Part shown: piece by piece, positions 45,772-53,882 of the stretch
How the letters are laid out: every line of letters begins with the position of its first letter
Numbering within the stretch: position 1 is the stretch's first letter
Made by a program: the position numbers and the translations under genes
Notes under the pieces: model-generated
The model's database searches: none
Told to the model about the DNA's origin: nothing
The model's input: only the letters and a program-made list of their open reading frames with translations
NCBI GenBank assembly: GCA_963695075.1
Contig: CAVOFR010000003.1
Coordinates: 722,334 to 786,333 of the forward strand
Length of the DNA: 64,000 nucleotides
Direction: 5' to 3'
From: CAWCAL01 sp963695075
GTDB lineage: Bacteria > Actinomycetota > Acidimicrobiia > Acidimicrobiales > CAWCAL01

Positions 45772-46431
45772 TCACACCGCTTCTTCGCGTAGGCGCGGTT
45801 CGGTCTTGTTCTCCGGCTTCAGCCCGAACTTGTCCGAGTAGAACTCGCGCACACGATCCATGTCGGCGCCGACGTCATCGGTGGGCCGCATGACCAGCCC
45901 GAACCCCCCGGTGCGGGTGGGCCCGTCCAGGTAGGACAGGACGATCGGGACGTCGGCCGCGGCGGCGATGCGCCGGAAGCCGGTCTTCCAGTAGTCGCCC
46001 TTGCCCCGCGTTCCCTCGGCCGGTACGACGAGGGCGAACGGATCGCCCTCCTTGATGTCGAGGACGAGCGATTCGACCAGCCCGGCGGGGTCGTCCCTGG
46101 TGACCGAGATACCTCCCAGAGCTCGCATGATCGGGCCGTACACGCCCCGGAAGAGCGACTCCTTGCCCAGCCACCGGACCCGGACCCCGGCCTGCCAGGC
46201 CATGGCCAGCATGAGGGGGAAGTCCCAGTTGGACGTGTGAGGGGCCGCGACCAGGACGAACGACTCTTCGGCCGGCGGGCTGCCGACCAGGCGGTAGCGG
46301 GCCAGGAGCAGCGTGATACGGGCGATGAGTTTCTTGATGGGGCCAGCGTAGTGATCGCTTCGGTCCGAGGTGCCATCATCGCGCTGTGAGTGCGTGACCC
46401 GGGGTACCCCGGGGACAGACCCCCAACGCAC
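45772..46431 (-). CDS. PlsC-like acyltransferase, start unresolved
   Basis: Clear acyltransferase core: LVAAPHTSNWDFPLML (HTSNWD, the H-x4-D motif), ALGGISVTRDD, VVPAEGTRGK (E-G-T), YWKTGFRRIAAAADVPIVLSYLD. It acylates a glycerolipid at the membrane. No ATG, GTG or TTG occurs in frame between the conserved region (starting near 46338) and the palindrome at 46411-46457. The first in-frame start is GTG 46431, inside the palindrome. ATG codons at 46379 are in another frame and would need a one-base indel. Real start unknown. Confidence 0.75.
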   Translation of the reverse strand: MRWGSVPGVPRVTHSQRDDGTSDRSDHYAGPIKKLIARITLLLARYRLVGSPPAEESFVLVAAPHTSNWDFPLMLAMAWQAGVRVRWLGKESLFRGVYGPIMRALGGISVTRDDPAGLVESLVLDIKEGDPFALVVPAEGTRGKGDYWKTGFRRIAAAADVPIVLSYLDGPTRTGGFGLVMRPTDDVGADMDRVREFYSDKFGLKPENKTEPRLREEAV

Positions 46432-46457
46432 TCGCAGTGCGTTGGGGGTCTGTCCCC
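46411..46457. repeat. 22-bp-arm palindrome, family A copy 2
   Basis: Arms begin GGGGACAGACCCCCAACGCA and close on a CGC loop (46433-46435). The first 20 bases are identical to copy 1 at 32042, and both are followed by GTAAC-CACTC on the stop-codon side. Located 9 bases past the VIT stop. Confidence 0.9.
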
Positions 46458-46466
46458 GTAACGCAC

Positions 46467-47177
46467 TCAGGCGGCGACGTCGACTCCGACGGCGTTGCCG
46501 ATCAGCCAGGTCAGGGCCGCGGCGCCGGTGGTGATCAGCACCTGCCGGGCGACCCCGCGAACCATCGATCGCTCGGTGAGTCGGGCCAGGACCGCTCCCA
46601 CCACAGCGGCCGCGATCACCCCGAGGACGAGCGATGCGACGACCGCTCCCCCGCCCGTGGTCAGGAACCACGGCACGAGTGGCACGATGGCGCCGATCGT
46701 GAACGCCACGAAGGACCATCCGGCTGCGCCGACGGGCGAGCCGAGCGAGCCGGGATCGACGCCGAGCTCCTCTCGCGCGTGCACCTCGAGGGCCAGGTCG
46801 GGCGAGCTCATCACGTGCTCGGCCAGGAACCGGGCCTCGTCGGCGCCCATCCCCCGGCTCTCGTATAGGGCACTCAGCTCGGCCGCTTCCTGTTCCGGGT
46901 TGCGTTCAAGCGCGGCGCGTTCCACGGTCAGCTCGCGCTCGAGCAGCTCTCGTTGGGCGCGCATGGAGACGTACTCGCCGGCGGCCATGGACACGGCGCC
47001 GGCGACCATGCCGGCCAGGCCTGCCACCCGCACGAACGACGAGGACGCGTCGGCACCGGCGACGCCGAGAATCAGGGCCATGTTCGAGACCAGGCCGTCG
47101 CTCATTCCGAACACGGCTGCTCTGGCCTGACCGCCACCGAGGTCGCGGTGATGATCATGATGGTGCGTTTCGTCCAC
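46467..47177 (-). CDS. VIT1/CCC1-family Fe/Mn transporter
   Basis: 236 residues from ATG 47177. His-rich N-terminus (DETHHHDHH), then AAVFGMSDGLVSNMALILGVAGA, MVAGAVSMAAGEYVSMRAQRELLERE, ELGVDPGSLGSPVGAAGWSFVAFTIGAIVPL and two closing helices. Matches VIT proteins, which move Fe2+/Mn2+ out of the cytosol against protons. The Glu-rich cytoplasmic loop binds metal in relatives. Confidence 0.9.
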   Translation of the reverse strand: MDETHHHDHHRDLGGGQARAAVFGMSDGLVSNMALILGVAGADASSSFVRVAGLAGMVAGAVSMAAGEYVSMRAQRELLERELTVERAALERNPEQEAAELSALYESRGMGADEARFLAEHVMSSPDLALEVHAREELGVDPGSLGSPVGAAGWSFVAFTIGAIVPLVPWFLTTGGGAVVASLVLGVIAAAVVGAVLARLTERSMVRGVARQVLITTGAAALTWLIGNAVGVDVAA

Positions 47178-47269
47178 GTCTCACCCTCACACGTCGTCTT
47201 GGGCCCGCGCAAGGAAGCCGACCCTGCCTCGTTCCGTGAGGCGGCCCGAACCGGCGGTACCCTCCCCCG

Positions 47270-48244
47270 ATGGCCCGCACGCCACTCGACCTGCTCTTCC
47301 TCAACACGTACCTGCTGCGGGTCTTCGAGGCCGAGATCGGAAGCCGCCAGGTCCGCGTCGCCAGCAAGCCGCGGGTGACCGAGCGCGCCCGCGAGCTGGG
47401 CCACGCCCTCCGCGGGAACTACGACGTGCTGGCTCTGGCCGAGATCTTCGACGAGCGCGACCTGCATGCCCTGCTGGCCGCCTGGGACCGGGACGACGCG
47501 CCGCAGGCGCACGTCGGTCCGGTTCCTTCGACCCGGGGCCTGTCCCAGACCAGCGGCCTCGCCACCGTCGTCGACGGCCCGACGGTCGGTCGCGTGGCCG
47601 CCCGGGGCTACGAGACCAGAGGCCGACGGCTCCACGACGCCGACGCCTGGGCCGAGAAGGGGGCGTTGCTCTGCGAGCTGCTGGTCGGCGACGTAACCAT
47701 CGAATTGACCAGCACGCACCTGCTGGCCGGGGGCGGACTGTTCCCGCGGTTTCCATGGACCCGCGACCGCTCCGATGAGTTCCGGAGCGATCAGCTGCGA
47801 GAGCTCCGGGCTTTCGTCGATCACCATCACCGGCCGGGCAACCTCCAACTGATCGTCGGCGACTTCAACGTCCCGTCCACCGACGAACGGGGCGAGTCGA
47901 CCGAGGCCTACCGCGAGCTGGCCGGGCTCTTCGAAGATCTCGACGACCTGTGGCATCGCTCGGACGTCCGCGGGCGAGGCCCGACCGCGGACATCGTCGA
48001 GCACGCGGCCGAGTTCACCGTCGATCCCGACGACGCGAGGTTCTACGTGGACCAGCCCCTGGCCGGTCCTCCGCCGTCGGCCACGAGCGGGTCGGCCCGG
48101 ATCGACTACGCGTTCGGTTCACCGGAGATCGAGGTCCGGAACCTCAGGAGACGACGTTTGGCCCGCCCCGAGGACGGGCCCGGCCGACTGGAGATCTCCA
48201 CCCTGTCCGACCACGTCGGGCTCCACCTGGAGCTTCTGGTCTGA
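47270..48244 (+). CDS. endonuclease/exonuclease/phosphatase (EEP) family protein
   Basis: 324 residues from ATG 47270. EEP landmarks: LLFLNTYLLR, metal Glu in VLALAEIFD, ELTSTHLLAGG, LIVGDFNVP, ARIDYAFGSP and the catalytic DH in LSDHVGLHLEL. Order and spacing resemble sphingomyelinase C-type phosphodiesterases. No signal peptide, so cytoplasmic. Convergent with the Pro/Thr-rich lipoprotein gene. Confidence 0.85.
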   Translation: MARTPLDLLFLNTYLLRVFEAEIGSRQVRVASKPRVTERARELGHALRGNYDVLALAEIFDERDLHALLAAWDRDDAPQAHVGPVPSTRGLSQTSGLATVVDGPTVGRVAARGYETRGRRLHDADAWAEKGALLCELLVGDVTIELTSTHLLAGGGLFPRFPWTRDRSDEFRSDQLRELRAFVDHHHRPGNLQLIVGDFNVPSTDERGESTEAYRELAGLFEDLDDLWHRSDVRGRGPTADIVEHAAEFTVDPDDARFYVDQPLAGPPPSATSGSARIDYAFGSPEIEVRNLRRRRLARPEDGPGRLEISTLSDHVGLHLELLV

Positions 48245-48270
48245 TCGACTCCGCTGCTACGCGGAGGTCC

Positions 48271-48317
48271 GGAGCTCAGCCGGTTCGAGCTTCGCTCCGG
48301 CCTACCCGCTGAAGTCC
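48271..48317. repeat. inverted repeat, family D copy 1
   Basis: Begins GGAGCTCAGC and ends CCCGCTGAAGTCC, with an internal CGAGCTTCGCTC. The same arrangement occurs at 62494-62541. It sits between the convergent EEP and lipoprotein stops, touching the latter. Possible bidirectional terminator or mobile palindrome. Confidence 0.7.
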
Positions 48318-50083
48318 TACGGCGGCGGTGCTGAGGGCGGCGGTGCGGCCGTCGTGGGAGGAGGAGCCGTCGTGGGAGGGGCCGTGGTCGGAGGCGCCGT
48401 GGTCGGAGGCGCCGTCGTGGGCGGCGCCGTCGTCGGCGGCGACGTCGTGGGAGGCGACGTTGTCGGCGGCGACGTCGTGGGAGGCGACGTGGTCGGCGGT
48501 GAGGTCGTGGGAGGAGGGGCCGTCGTGGGCGGCAACGTCGTCGGAGGCTTGGTCGTCGGAGGCTTGGTCGTGGGGGGCTTGGTCGTGGGGGGCGGCGGCG
48601 GCGGTTTGGTGGTGGGGGGCGGCGGCGGTTTGGTGGTGGGAACGGTGGGGATCGGCACCGGCCGCGGCAGCGGGTTGTCGGGGGCCGGGGGTGGGGTCGA
48701 GGGCTTGAACGACCTGGGCGGCGCCGGCAACACGCCGCTGTCGCGTTCGCGACTCGGCACCGTGGTGTCGGGCTCCGGATCCTCGGGGAGGTCCTCGACC
48801 ACGGCCGCGGCGGTCGTGTACAGCACGCCCACCGCCGTGTCCTCGTCGGTCATCATCTCCTTGGTCTTCCTGATGAAGGCCGGGTCGTTCTCCAGGTTCG
48901 CGAGCACCGTGGTCAGCGCCTGTCGATAACCCCGGGGCAGCTGGTCGGAGCCCTCGAAGTTCTCGGCGCAGCTCGACAGGTGGTTCAGCATTCCTCTCAC
49001 GGCCTTGGGGTTGACCGGACCGTCCTTCGGCGGGATGGCGCAGGCGATCAGCGGCTCCCAGTCGAGCAGGGAGCTGGTCACCCCGAGCGCCTCGAGCACC
49101 AGGACGGTGACGTCGATCGACATCGTCGTGGCCGTCGGCTTGGCGACGACCTGGCCACCTTCGAACTTGCCGCCGTCGACGCCCAGCGCCCCCTCGGTGA
49201 ATCGGGGTAGGAAGAGCTGGGGCGAGAAGCCGGGCTGAGCCGCCCGCACGATGGGAATCAGCTCGTTCTGGATCTGATCGACCGTGTTGGTCCAGCCCCA
49301 GGCCGGAGGCCGGGAGGACTCGACGGCCAGCGAGTACGGCCGCCTGTTGACCATGCGCACCGACAGGGCTCCTTCGATGCCCTCGGTGCAGACGTGGGCC
49401 GGGTCGGTGCCCTGTTGGCTGGCGGTGACGTTGGCGACCCAGGCCGGGGTCCTCTGGGCGCATTCGGGCTTGGGAACCTCGGCGTCGAGTCCGACGAAGA
49501 GGGAATCGACGACCGCCGGCAGCCGGTCCATGTCCCACACGCTCGGCCGCCACCACCCGTTCGGGCGCTTGGACTTCACCGAGACGTAGCCCCGCCGGAT
49601 GTCGAGGGCGGCGTCCAACTGGACCCAGTCCTCGTCGACCCAGTGCGACGAGCCGGCCACGACGGGCGCCGGCGGAAGCTCGACCTGGTCCTTGTTGTAG
49701 AGCAGCTGGAGGGTGGCCGGTCTGGTGAGCTCGGCCTTGCGGATCTCGACGCTGACCGGCTCGGCCACGGCCTGCTCGAGCGGATACGCGATGGTCGATG
49801 GCGCATCGCCCTCGGAGGTGAGGCGGACCTCGGCGTCGTCGGACAGCGCACCGGGGGGGATGATCAGTCGGGCCCGACCCTCGAGCTCGACCTCGGCTCC
49901 TTCGGCCGCGTCGACCGACGCCACCACCAGGGTCGGCGGCCCGTCGATGTCCGATGCGGAGACCGAACGCTCGCGGTTCACGGGGTTGACCGACGTGAGT
50001 GTCGCACCGGATTCGGTGGTGGAGCAGGCCGAACCGGCCAACGCCGCCACCGCTACGAGTCCCACCATCGCCCGGAGCTTCAT
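48317..50083 (-). CDS. lipoprotein with long Pro/Thr repeat tail
   Basis: 588 residues from ATG 50083. Lipobox LAGSAC (Cys20). An ectodomain with ZU5/autoproteolysis-like opening (RLIIPPGALSDDAEVRLTSEGD) follows, then unrecognised sequence with scattered Cys. From about residue 440 the chain is Pro/Thr rich and the last 110 residues are repeats of PPTT/APPTT and KPPTT, a flexible cell-wall-spanning or glycosylated stalk. The stalk is at the C-terminus although the protein is tethered at the N-terminus, which is odd. No sortase signal. Confidence 0.75.
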   Translation of the reverse strand: MKLRAMVGLVAVAALAGSACSTTESGATLTSVNPVNRERSVSASDIDGPPTLVVASVDAAEGAEVELEGRARLIIPPGALSDDAEVRLTSEGDAPSTIAYPLEQAVAEPVSVEIRKAELTRPATLQLLYNKDQVELPPAPVVAGSSHWVDEDWVQLDAALDIRRGYVSVKSKRPNGWWRPSVWDMDRLPAVVDSLFVGLDAEVPKPECAQRTPAWVANVTASQQGTDPAHVCTEGIEGALSVRMVNRRPYSLAVESSRPPAWGWTNTVDQIQNELIPIVRAAQPGFSPQLFLPRFTEGALGVDGGKFEGGQVVAKPTATTMSIDVTVLVLEALGVTSSLLDWEPLIACAIPPKDGPVNPKAVRGMLNHLSSCAENFEGSDQLPRGYRQALTTVLANLENDPAFIRKTKEMMTDEDTAVGVLYTTAAAVVEDLPEDPEPDTTVPSRERDSGVLPAPPRSFKPSTPPPAPDNPLPRPVPIPTVPTTKPPPPPTTKPPPPPPTTKPPTTKPPTTKPPTTLPPTTAPPPTTSPPTTSPPTTSPPTTSPPTTSPPTTAPPTTAPPTTAPPTTAPPTTAPPPTTAAPPPSAPPP

Positions 50084-50163
50084 TCGTTGCTCGCTTTCAC
50101 GCCTCGCGCTCCGACGCCGTTTCCGCCGGCTCCTGGAGCGATTCCGCCTTCTCTACCGAGAGG

Positions 50164-50817
50164 TTACTCGCCCAGGACCCCGACAGGACACTCGACGCCC
50201 GTACCACCCAGCCCGCAGTATCCCATGGGCCTTTTGGCCAGATACTGCTGGTGATCGTGCTCAGCGAAGTAGAACGGTCCGGCATCGACGATCTCGGTGG
50301 TGATGGCCCCGAGGCCCGCCTCGGTCAGCCGCTCCTGGTAGCGGTCCCGGGATGCGCCGGCCGCGGCCTTCTGCCGGTCGTCGAGGACGTAGATCCCGGA
50401 CCGGTACTGGGTACCGACGTCGTTGCCCTGCCGCATGCCCTGGGTGGGATCGTGGGATTCCCAGAACACGACCAGGAGCTCGTCGTAGGTGATCGAGGTG
50501 GGGTCGAACGCCACGAGCACCACCTCGTTGTGGCCGGTCATCCCGCTGCACACCTCTTGGTAGGTGGGGTTGGGCGTGTGGCCGCCGCTGTAGCCGACGG
50601 CGGTGGTGAAGACGCCGTCGAGGGTCCAGAAGGCGCGCTCGGCACCCCAGAAACAGCCGAGCCCGAACACGGCCTGCTCCAGACCGTCGGGGTAGGGGCC
50701 GGCGAGCGGGGCATCGAGGACGAAGTGTCGGTCGGCCACCGGCATCGTGCCGCTCCGACCGGCGAGCGCGTCCTGCGGCGTCACCATCTCGGTCTTGTCT
50801 CTCCCGAACCAACCCAC
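50164..50817 (-). CDS. msrA: peptide-methionine (S)-S-oxide reductase
   Basis: 217 residues from GTG 50817 (VGWFGRDKTEMV). A longer upstream frame overlaps the divergent DUF3097 gene and is a shadow. Active site GLGCFWGAERAFW with nucleophile Cys, then TAVGYSGGHTPNPTYQEVCSGMTGHNEVV, FWESHDPTQ and GTQYRSGIY. C-terminal Cys residues (YCGLGGTGVECPVG) are the resolving pair. It repairs oxidised methionine. Confidence 0.93.
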   Translation of the reverse strand: MGWFGRDKTEMVTPQDALAGRSGTMPVADRHFVLDAPLAGPYPDGLEQAVFGLGCFWGAERAFWTLDGVFTTAVGYSGGHTPNPTYQEVCSGMTGHNEVVLVAFDPTSITYDELLVVFWESHDPTQGMRQGNDVGTQYRSGIYVLDDRQKAAAGASRDRYQERLTEAGLGAITTEIVDAGPFYFAEHDHQQYLAKRPMGYCGLGGTGVECPVGVLGE

Positions 50818-50916
50818 GTGAGCGGCCTTTCGTGCGGCGACGGCGACGGCATCGAGGCTACCGGCGAGGGCCCGAGGATCCGCCCGGGATGGCGGTCGGA
50901 GACCTACGCTCACCCC

Positions 50917-51729
50917 ATGTCCGACGGGATCCTCAGCGGGCCGGTCGAGGTCGAACGCCGACCGAATCGGCGCCCCACCCATCCGGCGGTCGAGGCTCGA
51001 CCCGGGCTCGTCGTCGAGCACCGACCCTCGGGCACCGTCGGAGCGGTGATGGACATCTCGGCCCGGGGCATAGTGCTCCGGGACCGTCACGGTCGCGACC
51101 ACGAGTTCCGCCTGCGCGAGGGCGCGTTCTCCCACGAGGGACGAACCTGTTCGCTCGTCGCGCCCAGGCCAGAGCCGACCGGCCCCGAGCTGACCGCGTC
51201 GGGTTCGGTCGCGGTCGAGGGCACGCCGGCCCGGGTGGCGCGGGCCAGTCGGATCTGGGTCGAGGGCATCCACGACGCCGAGCTGATCGAGCACGTGTGG
51301 GGCGACGATCTGCGGGTGGAGGGCATCGTGGTCGAGCCGATGCACGGCGCGGACGAACTGGCCGAGGCGGTCCGCGGCTTCGGGGCCCGCCCGGGCCGGC
51401 GACTCGGCATCCTGCTCGATCATCTCGTCCCCGGGTCGAAGGAATCGCGGTTGGCGGCCCAGATCGACCATCCCGACGTCCTGGTCACCGGTCACCCCTA
51501 CGTCGACGTCTGGGAGGCCGTCCGGCCTTCTCTGCTGGGAATCGACGCGTGGCCGCAGGTCCCCCGGGGTCAGGACTGGAAGACCGGGGTGTGCCGGGCG
51601 CTGGGCGTGGGCGAGCCGAAGATGTTGTGGCGGCTGATCATGCGCTCGGTCTCGTCCTACGCCGACCTCGAGTCCGATCTGGTCGGTTCGGTCGAGGAGC
51701 TGATCGACTTCGTGACCGTCCGCACTTGA
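50917..51729 (+). CDS. DUF3097 family protein
   Basis: 270 residues from ATG 50917. Characteristic stretches: GLVVEHRPSGTVGAVMDIS, IWVEGIHDAELIEHVWGDDLRVEGIVVEPMHGADEL, LGILLDHLVPGSKESRLA, VTGHPYVDVWEAVRP and DWKTGVCRALG. Toprim-like acidic residues are present in the IHDAELIE and DHLVPGSKE segments. Widespread in Actinomycetota, function unknown. Divergent from msrA by about 100 bases. Confidence 0.8.
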   Translation: MSDGILSGPVEVERRPNRRPTHPAVEARPGLVVEHRPSGTVGAVMDISARGIVLRDRHGRDHEFRLREGAFSHEGRTCSLVAPRPEPTGPELTASGSVAVEGTPARVARASRIWVEGIHDAELIEHVWGDDLRVEGIVVEPMHGADELAEAVRGFGARPGRRLGILLDHLVPGSKESRLAAQIDHPDVLVTGHPYVDVWEAVRPSLLGIDAWPQVPRGQDWKTGVCRALGVGEPKMLWRLIMRSVSSYADLESDLVGSVEELIDFVTVRT

Positions 51730-51891
51730 CCGCCTGGACGTGACCGCCTGGACGAGCCGACCCGCGGGGTCTCATCAACACGAACTCGCGGCCTCAAAAC
51801 CCAGTTCCGGGCTCCTGGGCCGCCAGTTCGTCTGTCCGGGGCCGAGGCGACCAGTGCGGTGTCGAACCGGGTGGCCGTAGCCGTCGGCTAC

Positions 51892-51915
51892 CGACGCTGA
51901 GGGACCAGATTTCGG
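51892..51915 (-). repeat. single CCGAAATCTGG repeat (family C)
   Basis: Complement of the first 24 bases of the units at 36300 and 36338, identical in all 24. It is in the 250-base gap (51730-51980) between convergent DUF3097 and protease genes; nothing else is recognisable in that gap. Confidence 0.85.
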
Positions 51916-51980
51916 CGGCAGGGGAGCGCGGCGCGCTCGGTTCTCAGATCGGGCTCCGCCCAACCCTTGGAACCACTCCC

Positions 51981-53639
51981 CTAGCGCTCGACGCCCTGGA
52001 GCGTCCCGGTGACGGGCTGCGCGGGATCGGTGACCAGGCAGTAGACGGTCCGGTCCCCGTCCCAGCTGAAGCCGTTCGGCAGGAGGTAGCCGTACTCGAG
52101 ATCGGAGGACCAGTAGTCGCGTCCCACGAACGGTTCGAAGTCCTCGAGGCAGGCCATGTAGGCCTCGAAGTCGATGAGATCCCGGTCACCCGAGCCCAAC
52201 GACAGCTGGACGCTGCTCATCACCTCGACCTCGTGGAGCTGGTCGCAGTCGATCGTGAGGTAGGCGTCGGTTCCGTGCCCGTCGACCATGCACATGCCGG
52301 GGCGCGGATGTTCGTCGCGGCGGGCCTGCTCGTTCGCGGCGGCGAAGAGCTGCGCGGTGCAGGACTCGTCGCTGCTGCCCGTGCCGCAGGTTTCACCGAT
52401 CGCGGCGTATTCGGTGCCGGCCGCTGCGGCGGCGGTGAGCATCACGCAGCTGGTCATGTCGGCGTCGCGACAGCGGTCGACGAGGGCGTCCAGGACCGGG
52501 TGGTCGCCGTAGTCCTCGTGATCGACGCCGTACTCGGGGCTGAACGGTGTCTCCTTCGGATCGAGATAGAGGCCCCCTTCGGTGCAATCGGCCTCCATTC
52601 CCCCTTCCGCCACGACCAGGTCGTCGAGGATGCCGCCGAGACCGTCGCGGGTGGTGGCCAGCCCGAGCGATCGCGTGTTGCCGAAGTCGATCGCCGTGAT
52701 CAGACCGGCCACCTCGCCCCGATCGGTGAGGGCCGGTCCGCCGCTGTTGCCCGAGTCGACCGAACCGTCGGTGCGCAGACCGACGCGCACGCCGTCCTCG
52801 ACCACGAAGCTGACGATGCGGCCCCCGGTGACCGAGAACGTGACGTCCGGTTTCGTTCCATCGGTTTCGAAGGGGTCGAAGCCCACGACCGGGTAGCCCA
52901 TGACGGTGATCTCCTGACCCTCGACCAGACCCTCGGTCCGGGCCCACCTCAGCTGGGTGGTGAGGCTCTCCTCGACGGTGAGAACGGCCACGTCGAGCTC
53001 CTCGGACCATCCGAGGACCTCGGCCCGGAGCTTCTGATCGTCCCGGCCGACCAGGGTCGGGGTCGGGTCGGTGACCACGACGTGCCAATTGGTGATGAGG
53101 AGGTGCTCGCCGACGGCGAATGCCGTGCCGCCGCTCTCGTAGCCGCAACCGAAGGTGTCGACGCGGAAGACGGCATCGCGCAGCTTGCGGACGATCTCGT
53201 CGCTGGTGAGGGGGGTCGGTGACGCGGTGACCGGCGGCGTTCCTTCCTCGCCCACCGCCTCGGCGAGCTCGTCGGCCCGGTCGGTCACAGCCTGGTCGGG
53301 ATCATCTCCGAGCGCCTGGAAGCCGAGATAGCCGACCGATGCGACGAGGCCGATCGCCACGACCCCGAATGCGAGCCGGCGGCTGACCTGGAACCGGCGC
53401 CGGGGCGGCGGAGCTCGATCCGGTGCGGGGCTGGGGGGGCTGGGCGCGGTCGGGCCGGCCTGGTGGATCGGCTGTCGCGGTCGCAGCGGGGGCGAGGGAG
53501 GCGGCGGGACCTGGCCGGCGTCGAGCAACGGGGGGCGCAGCGAGCCGCCCGATGCGCCGAGCTCGACGTTGCGTTCACCGCACGAGGGGCAGAATCGATC
53601 CTCGGCGGAGAGGGACTTCCCGCAGTTGTGGCAGTTCAC
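51981..53639 (-). CDS. zinc-ribbon, trypsin-like membrane protease with septum-formation domain
   Basis: 552 residues from ATG 53639. A zinc ribbon (CHNCGKSL, FCPSCGERN) opens the chain, then a Pro-rich linker, a helix (RLAFGVVAIGLVASVGYLGF, about 88-107) and an exported trypsin-like domain: His in LLITNWHVVV, Asp in ELDVAVLTV, Ser in SGNSGGPAL, so the triad is intact. The C-terminus is a septum_form domain (ACLEDFEPFVGRDYW, TVYCLVT). The fused order cytoplasmic zinc ribbon, helix, protease, septum domain suggests a signalling or envelope-maintenance protease, but its substrate is unknown. Confidence 0.85.
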   Translation of the reverse strand: MNCHNCGKSLSAEDRFCPSCGERNVELGASGGSLRPPLLDAGQVPPPPSPPLRPRQPIHQAGPTAPSPPSPAPDRAPPPRRRFQVSRRLAFGVVAIGLVASVGYLGFQALGDDPDQAVTDRADELAEAVGEEGTPPVTASPTPLTSDEIVRKLRDAVFRVDTFGCGYESGGTAFAVGEHLLITNWHVVVTDPTPTLVGRDDQKLRAEVLGWSEELDVAVLTVEESLTTQLRWARTEGLVEGQEITVMGYPVVGFDPFETDGTKPDVTFSVTGGRIVSFVVEDGVRVGLRTDGSVDSGNSGGPALTDRGEVAGLITAIDFGNTRSLGLATTRDGLGGILDDLVVAEGGMEADCTEGGLYLDPKETPFSPEYGVDHEDYGDHPVLDALVDRCRDADMTSCVMLTAAAAAGTEYAAIGETCGTGSSDESCTAQLFAAANEQARRDEHPRPGMCMVDGHGTDAYLTIDCDQLHEVEVMSSVQLSLGSGDRDLIDFEAYMACLEDFEPFVGRDYWSSDLEYGYLLPNGFSWDGDRTVYCLVTDPAQPVTGTLQGVER

Positions 53640-53766
53640 CGGCGCTTCGGCCCGTCGGCGCTTCGGTCATCGGTGTTCACCCGGCACATGGCTCCCCCAG
53701 CGATGGTCCAGATCGTACGGCCGATCAGCTCCCGGAGGAAATGCGTCAGGGCACAGCCGACGCGAA

Positions 53767-53800
53767 GGACCCCCTCCGGTGGTGGCTCCGGAGGGAGTCC
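53767..53800. promoter_or_regulatory. 13-bp hairpin between divergent genes
   Basis: GGACCCCCTCCGG (53767-53779) pairs with CCGGAGGGAGTCC (53788-53800) with one mismatch over an 8-base loop. Between two divergent starts it cannot end either gene, so it may be a leader structure or operator. Confidence 0.5.
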
Positions 53801-53882
53801 TTACAGCACTCATTGTGGTCGAAATCAGCACTGAGTGTGAATGTGTGAAATTACCCTGGGATTGGCGCCGTCAAAGGCAACG

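Noticed and set aside
48354..48929. Gly/Val-rich plus-strand protein
   Set aside because: Complement of the Pro/Thr repeat tail of the lipoprotein gene; low-complexity shadow.
50818..51495. Long N-terminal extension of MsrA
   Set aside because: Lies antisense to DUF3097 and has shadow composition; MsrA homology begins near 50817.
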